From the NCBI GenBank assembly GCA_902773215.1, contig CACYDQ010000291.1, positions 1 to 7,437 of the forward strand: a DNA stretch of 7,437 nucleotides, in the 5' to 3' direction. This DNA comes from an uncultured Spirochaetaceae bacterium (lineage in GTDB: Bacteria > Spirochaetota > Spirochaetia > Treponematales > Treponemataceae). The notes beneath the pieces were generated by a model. The model was given only the letters and a program-made list of their open reading frames with translations, had not been told where the DNA came from and ran no database searches. This document shows, piece after piece, positions 6,970-7,437 of this stretch; the first letter of the stretch is position 1, and each line of letters starts with the position of its first letter. The position numbers were made by a program, and so were the translations under genes.

Positions 6970-6983
6970 AATTGTACTATAAT
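6955..6983 (+). promoter_or_regulatory. Putative sigma-70 promoter for the McsA-like gene
   Basis: A perfect TATAAT at 6978-6983 sits in the only AT-rich gap of the window. Exactly 17 bp upstream is TTGCGT (6955-6960), a half-match to the -35 consensus. A perfect TTGACA exists at 6947-6952, but 25 bp from the -10 box, too far for standard use. Transcription would start near 6990, giving a leader of roughly 28 bases. Confidence 0.6.
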
Positions 6984-7000
6984 ATAGATGTATCTTTGTT

Positions 7001-7005
7001 AGGAG
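7001..7005 (+). promoter_or_regulatory. Ribosome binding site of the McsA-like gene
   Basis: AGGAG precedes ATG 7018 by 12 bases, slightly long. An in-frame TTG at 7009 would be only three bases away, too close. ATG 7018 also places the first zinc motif at residues 3-6, as usual for McsA. Confidence 0.65.
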
Positions 7006-7017
7006 TTTTTGTTAAGT

Positions 7018-7437
7018 ATGCTTTGCGATTTCTGTAAGGAAAGGGAAGCGGTTATATTCTTGGAGCAGATGTCCGGCAACGGCCAGAAGAGAAAGATAAA
7101 CATGTGCGCGGAATGCGCGATAGACCGCGGCATCAGCTCCGACCCCAGGAGCATAGAGGCCTCAATCGGGGACTTATTCAAGGAGCTGGCAAACCTTTCC
7201 CGCAAGGCCCAGAGGGAGAGCCGGAGGATGTGCCCCGTGTGCGGGCTGAGCGTCGGCGAGATACGGAAGAAAGGGATTGTCGGCTGCCCCGAGTGCTATG
7301 CGATTTTCAAGGACGATATCCGCAAGTACATCATGGGCAAGGGCATAAAGGGGGTATACACCGGCAGCATGCCAGACCGGCTCGCCAATATGCGATCGGT
7401 GCTGAACGACCGGGTTGTACTACAGGACAAGCTTTCC
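7018..7437 (+). CDS. mcsA: McsA-like zinc-motif protein (UvrB/UvrC-motif family), 3' end missing
   Basis: The first 140 residues are present and the frame is open at the window edge. McsA in Firmicutes is a zinc-binding partner and activator of the protein arginine kinase McsB, acting in stress response and ClpC-directed proteolysis. Four CXXC pairs are visible: C3/C6, C30/C33, C72/C75 and C90/C93. The block MCPVCGLSVGEIRKKGIVGCPECYAIFKDDI (split around residues 71-101) and the later YTGSMPDR match the family pattern CPxCG ... GxxGCxxCYxxF ... H/YxGxxP. The end, from about residue 122, begins what is probably the helix carrying the UVR motif, which lies outside the window. The name rests on family resemblance; whether a McsB kinase follows cannot be seen. 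It is separated from the Lol genes by 48 bp and has its own likely promoter, so it probably opens a new unit, although no terminator blocks readthrough from upstream. Confidence 0.87.
   Translation, partial: MLCDFCKEREAVIFLEQMSGNGQKRKINMCAECAIDRGISSDPRSIEASIGDLFKELANLSRKAQRESRRMCPVCGLSVGEIRKKGIVGCPECYAIFKDDIRKYIMGKGIKGVYTGSMPDRLANMRSVLNDRVVLQDKLS

Noticed and set aside
6950..6985. Rho-independent terminator after the second Lol permease
   Set aside because: The inverted repeat is AT-rich, short, and lacks a following T-run; a -10 box follows instead.

Overview
The window reads as a tightly packed chromosomal stretch from a GC-rich member of the spirochaetes, most likely a Treponema-like organism. 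This is inferred from three things: an unusual non-canonical lipobox/signal region, an FtsY with no acidic A domain, and lineage-restricted PEGA and YD-like envelope proteins between universal genes. The host assignment rests on gene content and style only and is not certain. All genes lie on the + strand. There are no RNA genes, insertion sequences, CRISPR arrays or long non-coding stretches.

Layout. Bases 1-223 hold the C-terminal end of peptide chain release factor 2 (prfB). It overlaps by one base (TAATG) an exported protein of unknown function with a coiled coil, a PEGA-like domain and two C-terminal membrane segments (223-1833). Three bases later comes ftsY, the signal recognition particle receptor (1837-2706). 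Eight bases after ftsY is a protein of unknown function with YD/RHS-like repeats (2715-3647). It overlaps by 8 bp a LolC/LolE-type permease (3640-4944), which overlaps by 8 bp the ATPase lolD (4937-5626), which overlaps by 1 bp a second, divergent LolC/LolE-type permease (5626-6969). A 48-bp AT-rich gap follows, the only real intergenic space. It carries a consensus -10 box and a strong ribosome binding site, and a 7+7 bp inverted repeat overlaps the end of the permease gene just upstream. The last gene, from 7018 to beyond the window edge, encodes a McsA-like protein with four CXXC zinc motifs.

How the genes fit together. From prfB to the second permease every junction is an overlap or a gap of 8 bp or less, so these seven genes are probably one transcription unit with translational coupling. 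Its theme is translation and the cell envelope: FtsY docks ribosomes at the inner membrane, and the permease-ATPase-permease set is the machine that extracts lipoproteins from the inner membrane for delivery outward. The two unrecognised genes are plausible envelope proteins, and sharing an operon with these systems is the main clue to their role. The McsA-like gene appears to start a separate, possibly stress-regulated unit. Nothing here is clearly a new mobile or defence system. The most useful leads are the palindrome at the mcsA promoter and the two uncharacterised operon members.
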